Source: Calothrix sp. CSU_2_0 (lineage in GTDB: Bacteria > Cyanobacteriota > Cyanobacteriia > Cyanobacteriales > Nostocaceae). Taken from it: a DNA stretch of 58,690 bases. The position numbers and the translations under genes were made by a program. The notes below the pieces were generated by a model. That model saw only the letters and a program-made list of their open reading frames with translations. It was not told where the DNA came from and searched no databases. The first letter of the stretch is position 1, and each line of letters opens with the position of its first letter. The DNA lies in NCBI GenBank assembly GCA_012034595.1, contig JAAUPE010000028.1:1-58690 (forward strand), written 5' to 3'. This document shows positions 8,220-17,979 of this stretch, one piece after another.

Positions 8220-9416
8220 ATGGGTCGCGCTAAGAAGGTTATTCTTGCATATTCGGGTGGAGTAGATACTTCGGTATGTATTCCTTACCTTAAGCAAGAA
8301 TGGGGTGTAGAAGAGGTGATTACCCTTGCTGCTGACTTGGGACAAGGTGATGAATTAGAACCCATTCGTGAAAAAGCTTTAAAATCAGGTGCTAGTGAAT
8401 CGCTAGTGATTGATGTTCGGGATACTTTTATTAAAGACTATGCATTTCCAGCGATTCAGGCAAACGCACTTTACGAAAACCGCTATCCTCTAGGAACTGC
8501 GTTAGCACGTCCCTTAATTGCGAAAATATTAGTAGAAGCAGCAGCAAAATATGGTGCAGATGCGATCGCACATGGTTGTACGGGTAAAGGTAATGACCAA
8601 GTACGTTTTGATGTCTCTACCACTGCACTCAATCCTAACTTGAAAATTCTCGCTCCAGCACGGGAATGGGGGATGAGTCGCGAAGAAACTATTGCCTATG
8701 GAGAAAAATTCGGTATTCCCACACCAGTCAAAAAATCCTCTCCTTACAGCATCGATAAAAATTTACTTGGTCGTAGTATCGAAGCGGGGATTTTGGAAGA
8801 TCCAACGGTGGAACCTCCCGAAGAAGTCTACGAAATGACCAAAGCCATTATCGATACTCCCAATCAACCCGAATATCTCGACATCGGTTTTACCCAGGGA
8901 ATACCCACTAGTATCAATGGTGAATCCAAAAATCCGATCGAGTTGATTGAAACTGTCAACAAAATCGCCGGGAATCACGGTATTGGTCGTATTGATATGA
9001 TTGAAAACCGTTTGGTAGGAATTAAATCACGGGAAATCTACGAATCTCCAGCCATGATTGTCCTCATTGATGCCCATCGTGACTTAGAAAGTTTGACTCT
9101 AACTGCTGATATTACCCAATATAAACGTGGTGTCGAACAAACCTACACACAATTAGTTTATAACGGCTTGTGGTACAGCCCATTAAAAGCTGCACTCGAT
9201 GCATTTATCCAAAAAACCCAAGAGCGTGTATCGGGAACAGTCAGGATGAAGTTGTTCAAAGGGAATGCTGCGATCGTTGGACGTAAATCGGAGAATTCTT
9301 TATATACTCCAGATTTAGCAACCTACGGAGCAGAAGACCAATTCGACCACAAAGCAGCAGAAGGGTTTATCTACGTTTGGGGATTACCAACCCGGATTTG
9401 GGCACAGAAAAATTAG
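8220..9416 (+). CDS. argG: Argininosuccinate synthase
   Basis: A 398-residue enzyme joining citrulline and aspartate with ATP to give argininosuccinate, the penultimate step of arginine synthesis. The N-terminal PP-loop [15 protein letters not shown] binds ATP. Downstream family blocks include [15 protein letters not shown] near residue 119, [12 protein letters not shown] and [16 protein letters not shown]. Length matches the family. It is monocistronic: a repeat element lies upstream and a hairpin-rich gap downstream. A GGAGAAATCA ribosome site precedes the ATG. Confidence 0.97.
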   Translation: MGRAKKVILAYSGGVDTSVCIPYLKQEWGVEEVITLAADLGQGDELEPIREKALKSGASESLVIDVRDTFIKDYAFPAIQANALYENRYPLGTALARPLIAKILVEAAAKYGADAIAHGCTGKGNDQVRFDVSTTALNPNLKILAPAREWGMSREETIAYGEKFGIPTPVKKSSPYSIDKNLLGRSIEAGILEDPTVEPPEEVYEMTKAIIDTPNQPEYLDIGFTQGIPTSINGESKNPIELIETVNKIAGNHGIGRIDMIENRLVGIKSREIYESPAMIVLIDAHRDLESLTLTADITQYKRGVEQTYTQLVYNGLWYSPLKAALDAFIQKTQERVSGTVRMKLFKGNAAIVGRKSENSLYTPDLATYGAEDQFDHKAAEGFIYVWGLPTRIWAQKN

Positions 9417-9732
9417 GTCATAGGGGATGGGGCATAGGGCATCGGTGTCAACTTAACGTAAAAGTCTTGCTCTACCTCGCTCCCATCCAGAGCATGGGAG
9501 CGCATATTTAGGAGGCTGGAGCCTCCTAATAACGACTGGAGGCTAGAGCCTCGAAGCAAGTATTTCCAGCCAGAGACTGGAAACTAGATGGTAATCTACC
9601 TCGTTACTTGCTCTAATCGGCTTTCATCTAAAAGATTAGGGAATACGCAACTGTGTTGCTGTTCCTCAATTTCCCCATACCTTTTATTGAACCTCCCATG
9701 ACTAGAAGTCACGAGTGTGCGGCTTGCATAAA
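9417..9732. repeat. Hairpin-rich, MITE-like intergenic block
   Basis: Successive self-complementary stretches fill this gap. They include CGCTCCCAT/ATGGGAGCG (near 9478-9502), AGGAGGCT/AGCCTCCT (near 9511-9528), TTCCAG/CTGGAA (near 9566-9584) and TGACT/AGTCA (near 9696-9709). CTTGCTCTA with TACCTCG motifs occurs twice, near 9468 and 9595-9616. The first bases form a short heptamer-like GGGGATGGGGCAT run. There is no reading frame. The last hairpin resembles ends of IS605-type elements, so a relic is possible. Confidence 0.55.
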
Positions 9733-12081
9733 TCAAATCAAGAGTAAACTATCTTCGATTGATTTGCGTACTTGACTTGTAATATTACCTTCAACATTTA
9801 GGCAGTCGATTAGTAATTGATTTGCATTCCAATATTGTTCTAATAATTTACATTCTTGTTTATTTAGCTGCCAGTCGTAGCCAATTTGTAAATATTTGAT
9901 TGTGATTGTACGTAATGTTTGAATCCAAAGATTACCATTATTTACCCACCACGATTTGAGGGTTTCTCTATTTTGGTTTATATTAGGTAATTGCTGATGT
10001 AAATCATGTAAATCATTTTTTAATGGTTCGTTATTACCTAATAAATAATCTAGTTCGATGGCTAAACGCATGGCATTTAAACGCTGCTCAAAAATATCGG
10101 GGGTGATTGCCAAAGCGACTGCTAGAGCATGAGATAGAGCCATATCTAGGCTCATTTGAGGTGCTAAATTGACTGCTAAGTTTCTATCCAAACGTAAGGC
10201 TAGACTTTGGTCGTGAGTTAGTGGATGTTGGTAAGGTAAGGCAAGTGAAAAGTAGAATGCTCGCACAGCAGCAGGATGTTGCGATACAGTAATTTTTTCT
10301 GATTTATTAACAATCCAATCAAAAATTTCTATGAGCTTGGATTTAAAATTAGAATTAGAATCTGCGAAAAGAATATTGTTTATTTGCTGCTTCATTAACT
10401 CCAGCAATTTATTGGGCGATCGCAACATTCCGGTGGTCAACAAAAAGACTTCGCGCCAACGTTTATTATGTATGTGGGTGACTAATTTTTCAAGACTATG
10501 GGAATCGACTTGAGCAACGATATCCCGTGCTGTTAAGTATTCTTGAAATGTTAAATGGGAAAAAGAATAAATACCTCTAGCTCTTTCGACCAAAAGTCCA
10601 TGTTGGGCTTCAATTGCTTTTAAAATTGCCTGGCTATCGAGCAATAAAGCATCGGTATCTTGAGGAGATTGGGGGAGATTTTGTAAGTAGTTAGCAATCA
10701 GTAGTTGAACTTTTGTTTCACTAAAAAAGTAATTATCTTCTACAAAACAGGCAGATGCAATGTGACTGAGTAATTTAATTTTATGCAGCAATGATAAATC
10801 GCGGTATATTTCATCGCGCTTAATGCCTCTAGTTTCATCCCAGCGTACTAATAATAGTTCTATGCCTTGTTTGTAAAGCTCAAAACGCAACTTGGGAAAA
10901 TCACCCAAACCATGAAATACTAAACAAGTAATACTTAGTAATAGAGGTGTTGTTGCTAGTTCCCTAATTTGCAAATTTTCCGGCAATTCTAGCTTATTAA
11001 TAAATTGTTCTGCTAAAGATTTTCCTTGGACGAATGAAGTGTTGGCAGCAGCTACAAACCATTGATAGGCAAAGGTTGTGATTTGCTGTTTACTCAAATC
11101 AGCAATTTCAACTTCCGTAAAGTCTTTAAATTTATATGATTTTGCAGCTATTCTGCAAGTAATAATAATTTTATTCTTATAAAATTTGTTAGTAAAGTTA
11201 TTTATTTCTGCGATGATTTTATTGCTATTTTCTTCGGAAACTTCATCTAAACTATCTAGTAAAATTAGACCTTCACCAGTTTGCAAAATATTAGCTAGTT
11301 CAGGTTCACTAATTTGGCAATTTAGACATTCTTGATGAATATATCCAAATAAGCCAACACTACTATTATTTTGATAATATTCTCCAAAACTTTTTAAACT
11401 AATAAATATTGGTAATTTATCTGATAAAATTTTTCCTTGACTACAATTTATGGCTATTGCTTGCATAAATGTAGTTTTGCCAGAACCTGGTTTTCCTAAG
11501 ACCATTAACTTGGGATATTTAACTACTATTTCTAACCCAACTACAGGCTCTTGAGATATTTTTCCTAAGCCAAATCGGTCAAAATCATTTGCTTTGAGTT
11601 TTTGTAAATCCTTGATTTCAAGCCATCTTTGACTAGAAATTTCTTCGAGGATATTCACATCTACATAAACATCTTCTAAAGCTAATGGACGTGCAATATC
11701 TAATAGTCTTAATGTACCGCACTGATGTTGAATTTTTTCTTGAAGTATTAATCTGGTTTTTGAGATACTCCCGCAGGGAGTGGTTGCCACCATCGCATTC
11801 GGGGAAGAGAAAGTGGGAGAAAGGTTAACTGGGGTAGTATTTGCAGCTTCGCTTGTCTCAAGTATTTCTTCGGGTTCTATTTCTAAAAGCTTGCAGATTT
11901 CATAGAAAACTTGCCGATCGACTGGTTTACCAGCAAAAAATTTCCAAATTGGTTGACGAGTTTCTAAACCAACTTCACCTGCAAGAACTTCTTGCGTCCA
12001 ACCTTTGCGTTTGAAAGCTAGTCTGGCTTTTCTCATTCCCTCAGTTGAGGCTTGAAGCGATCGCTTACCCATAATACTCAA
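9733..12081 (-). CDS. NACHT-domain STAND NTPase with N-terminal helix-turn-helix
   Basis: A 782-residue NACHT protein. Residues about 15-75 form a helix-turn-helix-like domain (WTQEVLAGEVGLETRQPIWK, then EICKLLEIEPEEIL). A linker follows to about 150. The NACHT core has Walker A GKPGSGKTT at 196-204, Walker B LILLDSLDE at 272-280, a sensor IIITCR at 305-310, and the winged-helix hallmark ATTPLLLSITCLVF near 376-389. The C-terminal half is helical and has no obvious TPR, WD40 or LRR array. Bacterial NACHT proteins include anti-phage sensors that oligomerise on detecting infection. Others are regulators. The DNA-binding-like N-terminus without a nuclease or protease effector makes either role possible. 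It stands alone. Confidence 0.85.
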   Translation of the reverse strand: MSIMGKRSLQASTEGMRKARLAFKRKGWTQEVLAGEVGLETRQPIWKFFAGKPVDRQVFYEICKLLEIEPEEILETSEAANTTPVNLSPTFSSPNAMVATTPCGSISKTRLILQEKIQHQCGTLRLLDIARPLALEDVYVDVNILEEISSQRWLEIKDLQKLKANDFDRFGLGKISQEPVVGLEIVVKYPKLMVLGKPGSGKTTFMQAIAINCSQGKILSDKLPIFISLKSFGEYYQNNSSVGLFGYIHQECLNCQISEPELANILQTGEGLILLDSLDEVSEENSNKIIAEINNFTNKFYKNKIIITCRIAAKSYKFKDFTEVEIADLSKQQITTFAYQWFVAAANTSFVQGKSLAEQFINKLELPENLQIRELATTPLLLSITCLVFHGLGDFPKLRFELYKQGIELLLVRWDETRGIKRDEIYRDLSLLHKIKLLSHIASACFVEDNYFFSETKVQLLIANYLQNLPQSPQDTDALLLDSQAILKAIEAQHGLLVERARGIYSFSHLTFQEYLTARDIVAQVDSHSLEKLVTHIHNKRWREVFLLTTGMLRSPNKLLELMKQQINNILFADSNSNFKSKLIEIFDWIVNKSEKITVSQHPAAVRAFYFSLALPYQHPLTHDQSLALRLDRNLAVNLAPQMSLDMALSHALAVALAITPDIFEQRLNAMRLAIELDYLLGNNEPLKNDLHDLHQQLPNINQNRETLKSWWVNNGNLWIQTLRTITIKYLQIGYDWQLNKQECKLLEQYWNANQLLIDCLNVEGNITSQVRKSIEDSLLLI

Positions 12082-12454
12082 ATAAAATAACTTATTGGCT
12101 ACTTAAGTGCATTCATGCAGTCACCACAGTCTCTAGAAGAAACTGAGCGAAGAATTCAAAATATTCACTTTGCCTGGAAATAAGCTACAGCATACAGGGT
12201 TTTACATACAAGATACCGCAGGTTATTCTCAATACTACTCGGTTAAGAATTATTCACTTTCACTATGTTTCTGGTAAGTAGAGACTACTTAATACCAAAA
12301 GAGAGAAGAGATAATTTTCTACTTACAAGCTTTGCATGTCACATACTTAGTTGTTTTATTTACGCAATGCTGTAGTCGTTAACATCTTTACAAAAGTTTT
12401 TAATTTTAGCGGAGCAGTATTTGAATGGATATTATCCAGTTTACACCATTTAGG
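12082..12454. other. Gap between NACHT gene and REC-EAL gene
   Basis: The gap contains the hairpin AAGTAG-AGA-CTACTT at 12276-12290, about 195 bp upstream of the NACHT start, and a second CTACTT near 12320. This could be the NACHT promoter region. A 63-codon plus frame at 12351-12542 overlaps the end of the EAL gene and looks spurious. Confidence 0.45.
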
Positions 12455-13662
12455 TTACGCTAAATTCTTACTGACAAGCAAAGTTTTTTCCAGTTCAACT
12501 GACGAAAGTGCATTGCCAAATAGCGAACCTTGCATAGCATAACAACCTTTTTGGCGAACATAGTCTAGTTCGGCTTGGCTTTTTACACCTTGAGCAACTA
12601 TCTTTAAGTTGAGATTATGTGCCATTTGAATAAGTGCATTGGTAATGGCAGATTTTTGTAAGTCGTTAGCAACGTTATGGATAAAATATGGGTCTATTTT
12701 AAGAATGTCAATTGGTAATTTTTTCAGATAAATTAAGGATGAGTTACCCGTACCAAAATCATCGATCGCACTTTTGATGCCTAAAGATTTTAATTCATCT
12801 ATTGTCGCGATCGCACGATTCAAATCAGTCATAATTGCGTTTTCGCTAATTTCTATCTGTAAATTTTCTGGTTCTACCTGATATTTGCTGATAATGTCAT
12901 TTATTTTGCGGCTAAATCAACTTGATTAAATTGTTGTGCAGATAAATTTACTGTGATTTGGGTTGTGGGTAAACCTGCCTTTTTCCAGGTTTTAATTTGC
13001 TGGCAAACACTTTTGAGTAAACAATCTGCTAGGGGAATAATTAAGTCTGTTGACTCAGCTAAAGGAATTAGTTCTGAAGGATGAACTTTTCCTAAATCAG
13101 AGCTATTCCAGGTCAAAAAGCTTTCTGAAGCAATGATTTTCCCGGATGTAATTTCAATAATTGGTTTGTAGAAGATTTCAAATTCGGAAGCATCATCTTT
13201 TTCTAATGCTTGACGTAAGCTCGACTCAATAATTTGAATTTCTGGAGCTAAAGTTTTAATGTCGTTTTTGGCTGTTAAATACTTCCGCAGCAGTGCTTGT
13301 TTGGATAAACGACTGATAATCGCACTCAGCAATTCGGCACGGGTAAATGGCTTTGTGATATAGTCATCTGCTCCTAAATCCATACCTTGGCGAAAATCAC
13401 CTTTTGCAGATTTAGCGGTGAGAAAAATAAATGGAATTGTTGCGGTTCTCGGTTCGGAACGGATGCTTGTAAGTACACCAAAACCATCTATTTCTGGCAT
13501 CATTAAGTCGCACAAAATTAAGTCGGGAGTTTCGCATATTGCCTTTTCAATCCCTATTTGACCATTTTCGGCTTCGATGGTTTCAAAATTTTCTGCTTCA
13601 AGCAGTTCGAGTAAGTTTTCACGTACTGCTACTTCGTCTTCAATTACTAGTATCTTAGTCAT
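12455..13662 (-). pseudogene. Response regulator with degenerate EAL domain, frameshifted
   Basis: Residues 1-120 are a receiver domain (ILVIEDE, phosphoacceptor Asp in LILCDLMMPEIDGFG, Lys in YITKPFT). An EAL-like domain starts near 155 with FYKPIIEITSGKII. The frame ends at TAA 12901-12903 after VDLAAK. Reading minus one from the A-run 12904-12907 restores KINDIISKYQVEPENL and then EISENAIMTDLN through to SKNLA at 12455. One missing A therefore splits an otherwise continuous gene. The EAL site is also degenerate: the signature is ESFLTW instead of EALLRW, and VAQGV replaces VAEGV. It is probably not an active c-di-GMP phosphodiesterase even if read through. It lies 296 bp downstream of the histidine kinase on the same strand, its likely partner. 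Confidence 0.85.
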
Positions 13663-13958
13663 GGTTCCCTGCCTTTAATTAATAGGTGAAGTCGAAATTT
13701 ACGATAAATTTGTTTGTTTTGATATTCCTAAAAGAACCTCACCCCCTACCCCCTTTCAAGGGTAGGTATTTTACTAACATGCCTGAAATAGCGTTTTTCC
13801 GTTGGTTGAAAACTCCAATTTTAGTCTTTGCTTTCCCGCTCAAGAACGAAATTTCGTTATTTGAACCATGTTTAAAACTCTGTTGGAGAGTGTCCACTCA
13901 TGCCCAAATCAAAAACCTACACTTGTCAGAGGGTTAGGGTGGGGTTCTTTTATTCTGG
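13663..13958. other. Gap between histidine kinase and its response regulator
   Basis: Contains a CCTCACCCCCTACCCCC / CAAGGGTAGG stretch near 13738-13768, a common dispersed pyrimidine-rich repeat in cyanobacteria, and no credible gene. Short plus-strand frames here do not show ribosome sites. Confidence 0.4.
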
Positions 13959-16900
13959 TTATACTAGTGGACATAATATACCTTCTTCCAACTTTGGTGT
14001 TAGGGGAAGAGTGATAGTAAATATTGTGCCAATTTCTAGTTTACTGTCGATTTTGATTGTTCCTTGGTGGATGTCTACACATTTTTTCACAATAGATAGT
14101 CCTAATCCTGTTCCTTGAATATTACCAACGTTTGTAGCGCGATGAAATGAATCAAATAAATGAGGTAAATCTTCTTTGGGAATGCCTATGCCTTGGTCTT
14201 GAATTACGAAAATTGCCTCATGATTAGATGTTGTAATTGTGAATTTTATAGTGCTATTTTTCGGAGAATATTTAATGGCATTTGATAAGAGATTGGAAAA
14301 TATATGTTCTAATAAATTTCGATCCATGTAAGCTTCTGTTAATTTGCATTCACAGATAAAATCGATAGTATGGGTTTCGCAAGCATTAATTTGTGTTTCT
14401 TCGACTAAATTATAGAAGTAATCGACAAAGTTAATGAATGAGGGTTTAAAGTCGAATTTGCCAGCTTCGGCTTTACTGATAGTTAAGATATCGTTTAATA
14501 GTCTTGTCAGATGTTGGACAGAAGATTGAATGCGATGAAGGTGCGATGTCTGTTTCTCTAAAGTCCATTTGTGACGATAGTGTTCGAGTAATTCGGATGA
14601 GGAAAGAATTGTACTTAGGGGTGTGCGAAATTCGTGGGATGTCATGGAAACGAAACGAGATTTGAGTTCGTTAAGTTCTTTCTCTTTGTCTAGAGCAATT
14701 TTTAAATCTTCTTCTAATTGTTTGCGTTGAGTAATATCTGTCAAAAAACCAACTATTTCTAAACAATTTCCAGCTTCATCACAAATTACTTTGCATTGGT
14801 CTAAAAGCCATCGGTAACTACCATCTTTATGTGCAAAACGATATTCTTGGGCAAATCCTCCTATTTTTAATATTTCTGGAATTGCTAATAATACTTGTTC
14901 TCTATCTTCTGGGTGAAGATTATTTATCCAAAATTGAGAATCTTCAATAAATTGTATTGGTGAATATCCGAGTAAATTGGAGATATTGGGACTAATATAG
15001 CTTGTACGATATTCAGGATAGATTTTCGTAGTATACAACGCTCCAGGACTCGAACAGAGTAGATATTCAAGCCGAGCTTTGCTGATACGCAATGTCATTT
15101 CCGCAAATACACGATCGCTAATATTGGTTTGAATGCCAATGTAGTGTGTGAGCTTATGTTTTTTGTTAAATACAGGAGAAACGCTCAATTTATTCCAGAA
15201 CATCGTCCCATCTCGGTCATAATTGCGGATGATGACGGTACATTCCTCTGCTTTGTTAATCGCATGATGAAGCTTTTCAAATTCAGGTTGATTGCGATCG
15301 CGTCCATACAAAAAACGGCTATTTTGTCCCAGCGCTTCAGCCGTAGAATAGCCTGTCATCTCCTCGAATGCTTTGTTGACATAATTCAAAGGCATATCGG
15401 GAAGTCGCATATCGACAATTACCATACCATCTCGACTTGCTGCGATCGCGCGATCGCGCAAATCCAATTCTTGCTCTAAAAATTTTTGCTCGCTAAAATC
15501 TGTATGAATGCCAATCATGGCAATTATCTCATTTGTTTGCGGGTCTCTAACCGCATCTGCACGCAAATACATGGGTAAATCGCGATCGTCGCAAGCACAA
15601 ACCAATATTTCCCCTTGCCAAGATAAACCAGCTGTGATGATTGCAGAATTGTCTACGCTCTTGTTTAAGAAGGTATAAATTCTGTGAAGTCCACCATAAT
15701 GATTTAATTCCAGCATTTCGTAACCCAGTATTTGCTTAAATGCAGGGTTAATATAAGTTGCGTGACCTATTTCGTCGGTGATACAAACTGCATCACCAGT
15801 ACATTCTATAACTTTACGAAACTTGAGCAATTCGATTTCGGCATTTCTAAGTTCGGTAATGTCACGTATAATTTTGGCAAAACCTTTTAATTCTCCATTT
15901 GGTTGATAAAGTGCTGAAATCACCACATTTGCCCAAAACCGCGAACCATCTTGACGAATTCTCCAACAATTACTTTCAAATCTACCAGTAGTGGTTGCTA
16001 TCTCTATCTCTTTTTGGGGAAGCTTTTTTGTAATATCCTGTGGAGAGGAAAAACAACTAAAATGTTGTCCAATCAATTCTTCAGCTTTATACCCAGTAAT
16101 GCTTTCCACTCCTGAATTCCATCTGGTAATCTTACCCTCTACATCTAACATTAATATCGCATAATCTTTGACACCTTCTATCAACAAACGTAAATTTTCT
16201 TCACTTTCGTGTAAAAGAGTCTCTCCAAGTTTTCGCTCTGTTCGATCGATACCAACACCACGATATCCTTGATACTTCCCATCACCATTAAAAAAGGGAA
16301 TACCACTAAGTTCCATGTCAATGTAAAATCCATCTTTGTGGTTTTTCCTAACTTCAATCTTTTTGAATGTTTCTTGGGCTGTTACAATTGGCATAATAAT
16401 ATTTGCAACGCGCTGTCCCTCATCGGGTGAGAAAAAAGCCTCAAATGGAGTTTTGCCGATGACTTCTTCCGGTCTGTAACCTAAGATATCGTATACTTTT
16501 GGACTGATATAGGTAAAAGTAAAGTTTTCATCGATTTCCCAAATAATATCGCTGGCGATTTCAACTATACTCAAGGAGCGTTCTTCACTTAATTTGAGTG
16601 CTTGCTCTACGATTTTGTGTTTGTGAATATCGGTGTTTGTCCCAAACCAGCCAAAAATGTTTTCCTGAGCATCCCGTAGAAGAACAGCGTGGATACGATA
16701 CCAGCGATAGGTATTATTTAAAGGGGACAATAAACGTACTTCAGCTTCAAAAGTATTACCCCTCAGCAGAGAATGTTGCCAAGAGTTGAGATACAACGGT
16801 AAATCTTCCGGATGCACCCATTTTTGCCATTTATGTCCGGCAATATCAGCAAAATTGCAGCCAAAATAATCAAGTCCATACTGATTAATCAACTCAAGTA

Positions 16901-17840
16901 ATCCATCTTGATTAGCGAACCATAAATGTTCGGAAATCGAATTAAATAACTTAAAAAAACGGTCTTGAGTTTCACTCAAAGCTGATTCTAATAGTTCTTG
17001 AACTAGTCGAAATTGAGTTTCAACTTCTTTAAATCTCGTAATATCTTCAGCAATCCCCAAAAAACGATAAACCTCTCCCAATTCATTTTTCACTGGGAAA
17101 GCACGTGCCGAAATCCACCTAATATCACCATCAGGGCGAATAATACGGTACTCTTGGTTGTATAAGTTGCCCAAGCTTTGTTCCTGTATGGCTGCCACAA
17201 CCCGATCGCGATCTTCAGGATAAATCGCATCCATTAACTCTTGGGGATTTGCCAATAATGAATTGCGATCGCGTCCCCAAATATTCTCATAAGCAGGACT
17301 AACATAATCTATTCGATCTTCTTGAACATCACGCACAAAAAAAACTTCATTGATATTCTCTACCAACTGCTTCAATAAACCAACCTGACTTGCTTCTGCA
17401 ACTTCGTTAACTTCCAACGTTTGGCAGAGCGTCTCAAACGTAATTATACCTTTCAACAGTTCCTGCTCATCTACCACAACCAGAAACGGTGATTGCAATT
17501 CTCGTAATAAAGACAGTACTGAGATAAAACTAGGAATCTCCGAGTATTTTTTAATTGCTAACGTCCGATTCATCACCTCTGATATTTTCACCATTTGTAA
17601 ATCTACCCCATTTGCTAACAGCCGAATTAAATCAGTCGCTGCAAACCAACCGAGCGATCGCGAATTTTCTACTACCAAAACATAACTAATATTTCCTTGA
17701 TGCTGATTCATTCTTGTAATCACCTCGAATAATCGAGAGTCAGGATGAACAGTCAACAAAGAAGTATAAATTGCACAATCAACACCAGCAGCAAGAGGTT
17801 GCAAAACTAACTCATCGATAGCATACATAAATAAAGGCAA
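13959..17840 (-). CDS. CBS-7xPAS hybrid-sensor histidine kinase with LOV-like domain
   Basis: A 1293-residue sensor kinase with no transmembrane segment, hence cytosolic. The order is two CBS motifs (about 12-150), seven PAS/PAC modules (about 160-1045), a HisKA dimerisation domain with His1069 in SHEFRTPLST, and a HATPase with N-box NLLSNAIKYSP, G1 DQGIGIP and G2 GTGLGLSIVKK. The sixth PAS is LOV-like: GQNSRFLYGRDRNQPE and NYDRDGTMFWNKLSVSPV match the flavin-binding motif, but the photoactive cysteine position is Ser841. No receiver is fused. The receiver-EAL gene 296 bp downstream is the obvious partner. The CBS pair suggests adenylate sensing, and the PAS array suggests several further inputs. 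Start MPLFMYAIDELVL is the only reasonable one. Confidence 0.93.
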   Translation of the reverse strand: MPLFMYAIDELVLQPLAAGVDCAIYTSLLTVHPDSRLFEVITRMNQHQGNISYVLVVENSRSLGWFAATDLIRLLANGVDLQMVKISEVMNRTLAIKKYSEIPSFISVLSLLRELQSPFLVVVDEQELLKGIITFETLCQTLEVNEVAEASQVGLLKQLVENINEVFFVRDVQEDRIDYVSPAYENIWGRDRNSLLANPQELMDAIYPEDRDRVVAAIQEQSLGNLYNQEYRIIRPDGDIRWISARAFPVKNELGEVYRFLGIAEDITRFKEVETQFRLVQELLESALSETQDRFFKLFNSISEHLWFANQDGLLELINQYGLDYFGCNFADIAGHKWQKWVHPEDLPLYLNSWQHSLLRGNTFEAEVRLLSPLNNTYRWYRIHAVLLRDAQENIFGWFGTNTDIHKHKIVEQALKLSEERSLSIVEIASDIIWEIDENFTFTYISPKVYDILGYRPEEVIGKTPFEAFFSPDEGQRVANIIMPIVTAQETFKKIEVRKNHKDGFYIDMELSGIPFFNGDGKYQGYRGVGIDRTERKLGETLLHESEENLRLLIEGVKDYAILMLDVEGKITRWNSGVESITGYKAEELIGQHFSCFSSPQDITKKLPQKEIEIATTTGRFESNCWRIRQDGSRFWANVVISALYQPNGELKGFAKIIRDITELRNAEIELLKFRKVIECTGDAVCITDEIGHATYINPAFKQILGYEMLELNHYGGLHRIYTFLNKSVDNSAIITAGLSWQGEILVCACDDRDLPMYLRADAVRDPQTNEIIAMIGIHTDFSEQKFLEQELDLRDRAIAASRDGMVIVDMRLPDMPLNYVNKAFEEMTGYSTAEALGQNSRFLYGRDRNQPEFEKLHHAINKAEECTVIIRNYDRDGTMFWNKLSVSPVFNKKHKLTHYIGIQTNISDRVFAEMTLRISKARLEYLLCSSPGALYTTKIYPEYRTSYISPNISNLLGYSPIQFIEDSQFWINNLHPEDREQVLLAIPEILKIGGFAQEYRFAHKDGSYRWLLDQCKVICDEAGNCLEIVGFLTDITQRKQLEEDLKIALDKEKELNELKSRFVSMTSHEFRTPLSTILSSSELLEHYRHKWTLEKQTSHLHRIQSSVQHLTRLLNDILTISKAEAGKFDFKPSFINFVDYFYNLVEETQINACETHTIDFICECKLTEAYMDRNLLEHIFSNLLSNAIKYSPKNSTIKFTITTSNHEAIFVIQDQGIGIPKEDLPHLFDSFHRATNVGNIQGTGLGLSIVKKCVDIHQGTIKIDSKLEIGTIFTITLPLTPKLEEGILCPLV

Positions 17841-17942
17841 AAGCCCTACTTAACAGTGAAAATCTAATATTGCTCAATAATTGTCTTTATTTTCACCCTT
17901 AGTATCTTTCTTATCTTGAGTAAAATTACTGAAAACTTACGT

Positions 17943-17952
17943 ACGTATACGT
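17943..17952. promoter_or_regulatory. Palindrome upstream of the histidine kinase
   Basis: ACGTATACGT is a perfect ten-base palindrome about 100 bp upstream of the kinase start, overlapped on its left by GTACGTAC. It could be an operator. There is no other evidence. Confidence 0.2.
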
Positions 17953-17979
17953 TAAATCAATCAAAGTCAACAAAAGAAT

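Noticed and set aside
9680-9732. Group II intron or retron RNA in the argG-NACHT gap
   Set aside because: I looked for a domain V-like hairpin and a reverse transcriptase and found neither. Only short stems are present.
15129-15479. A 116-codon plus frame inside the histidine kinase
   Set aside because: It is opposite conserved PAS domains and is therefore a shadow of that gene.
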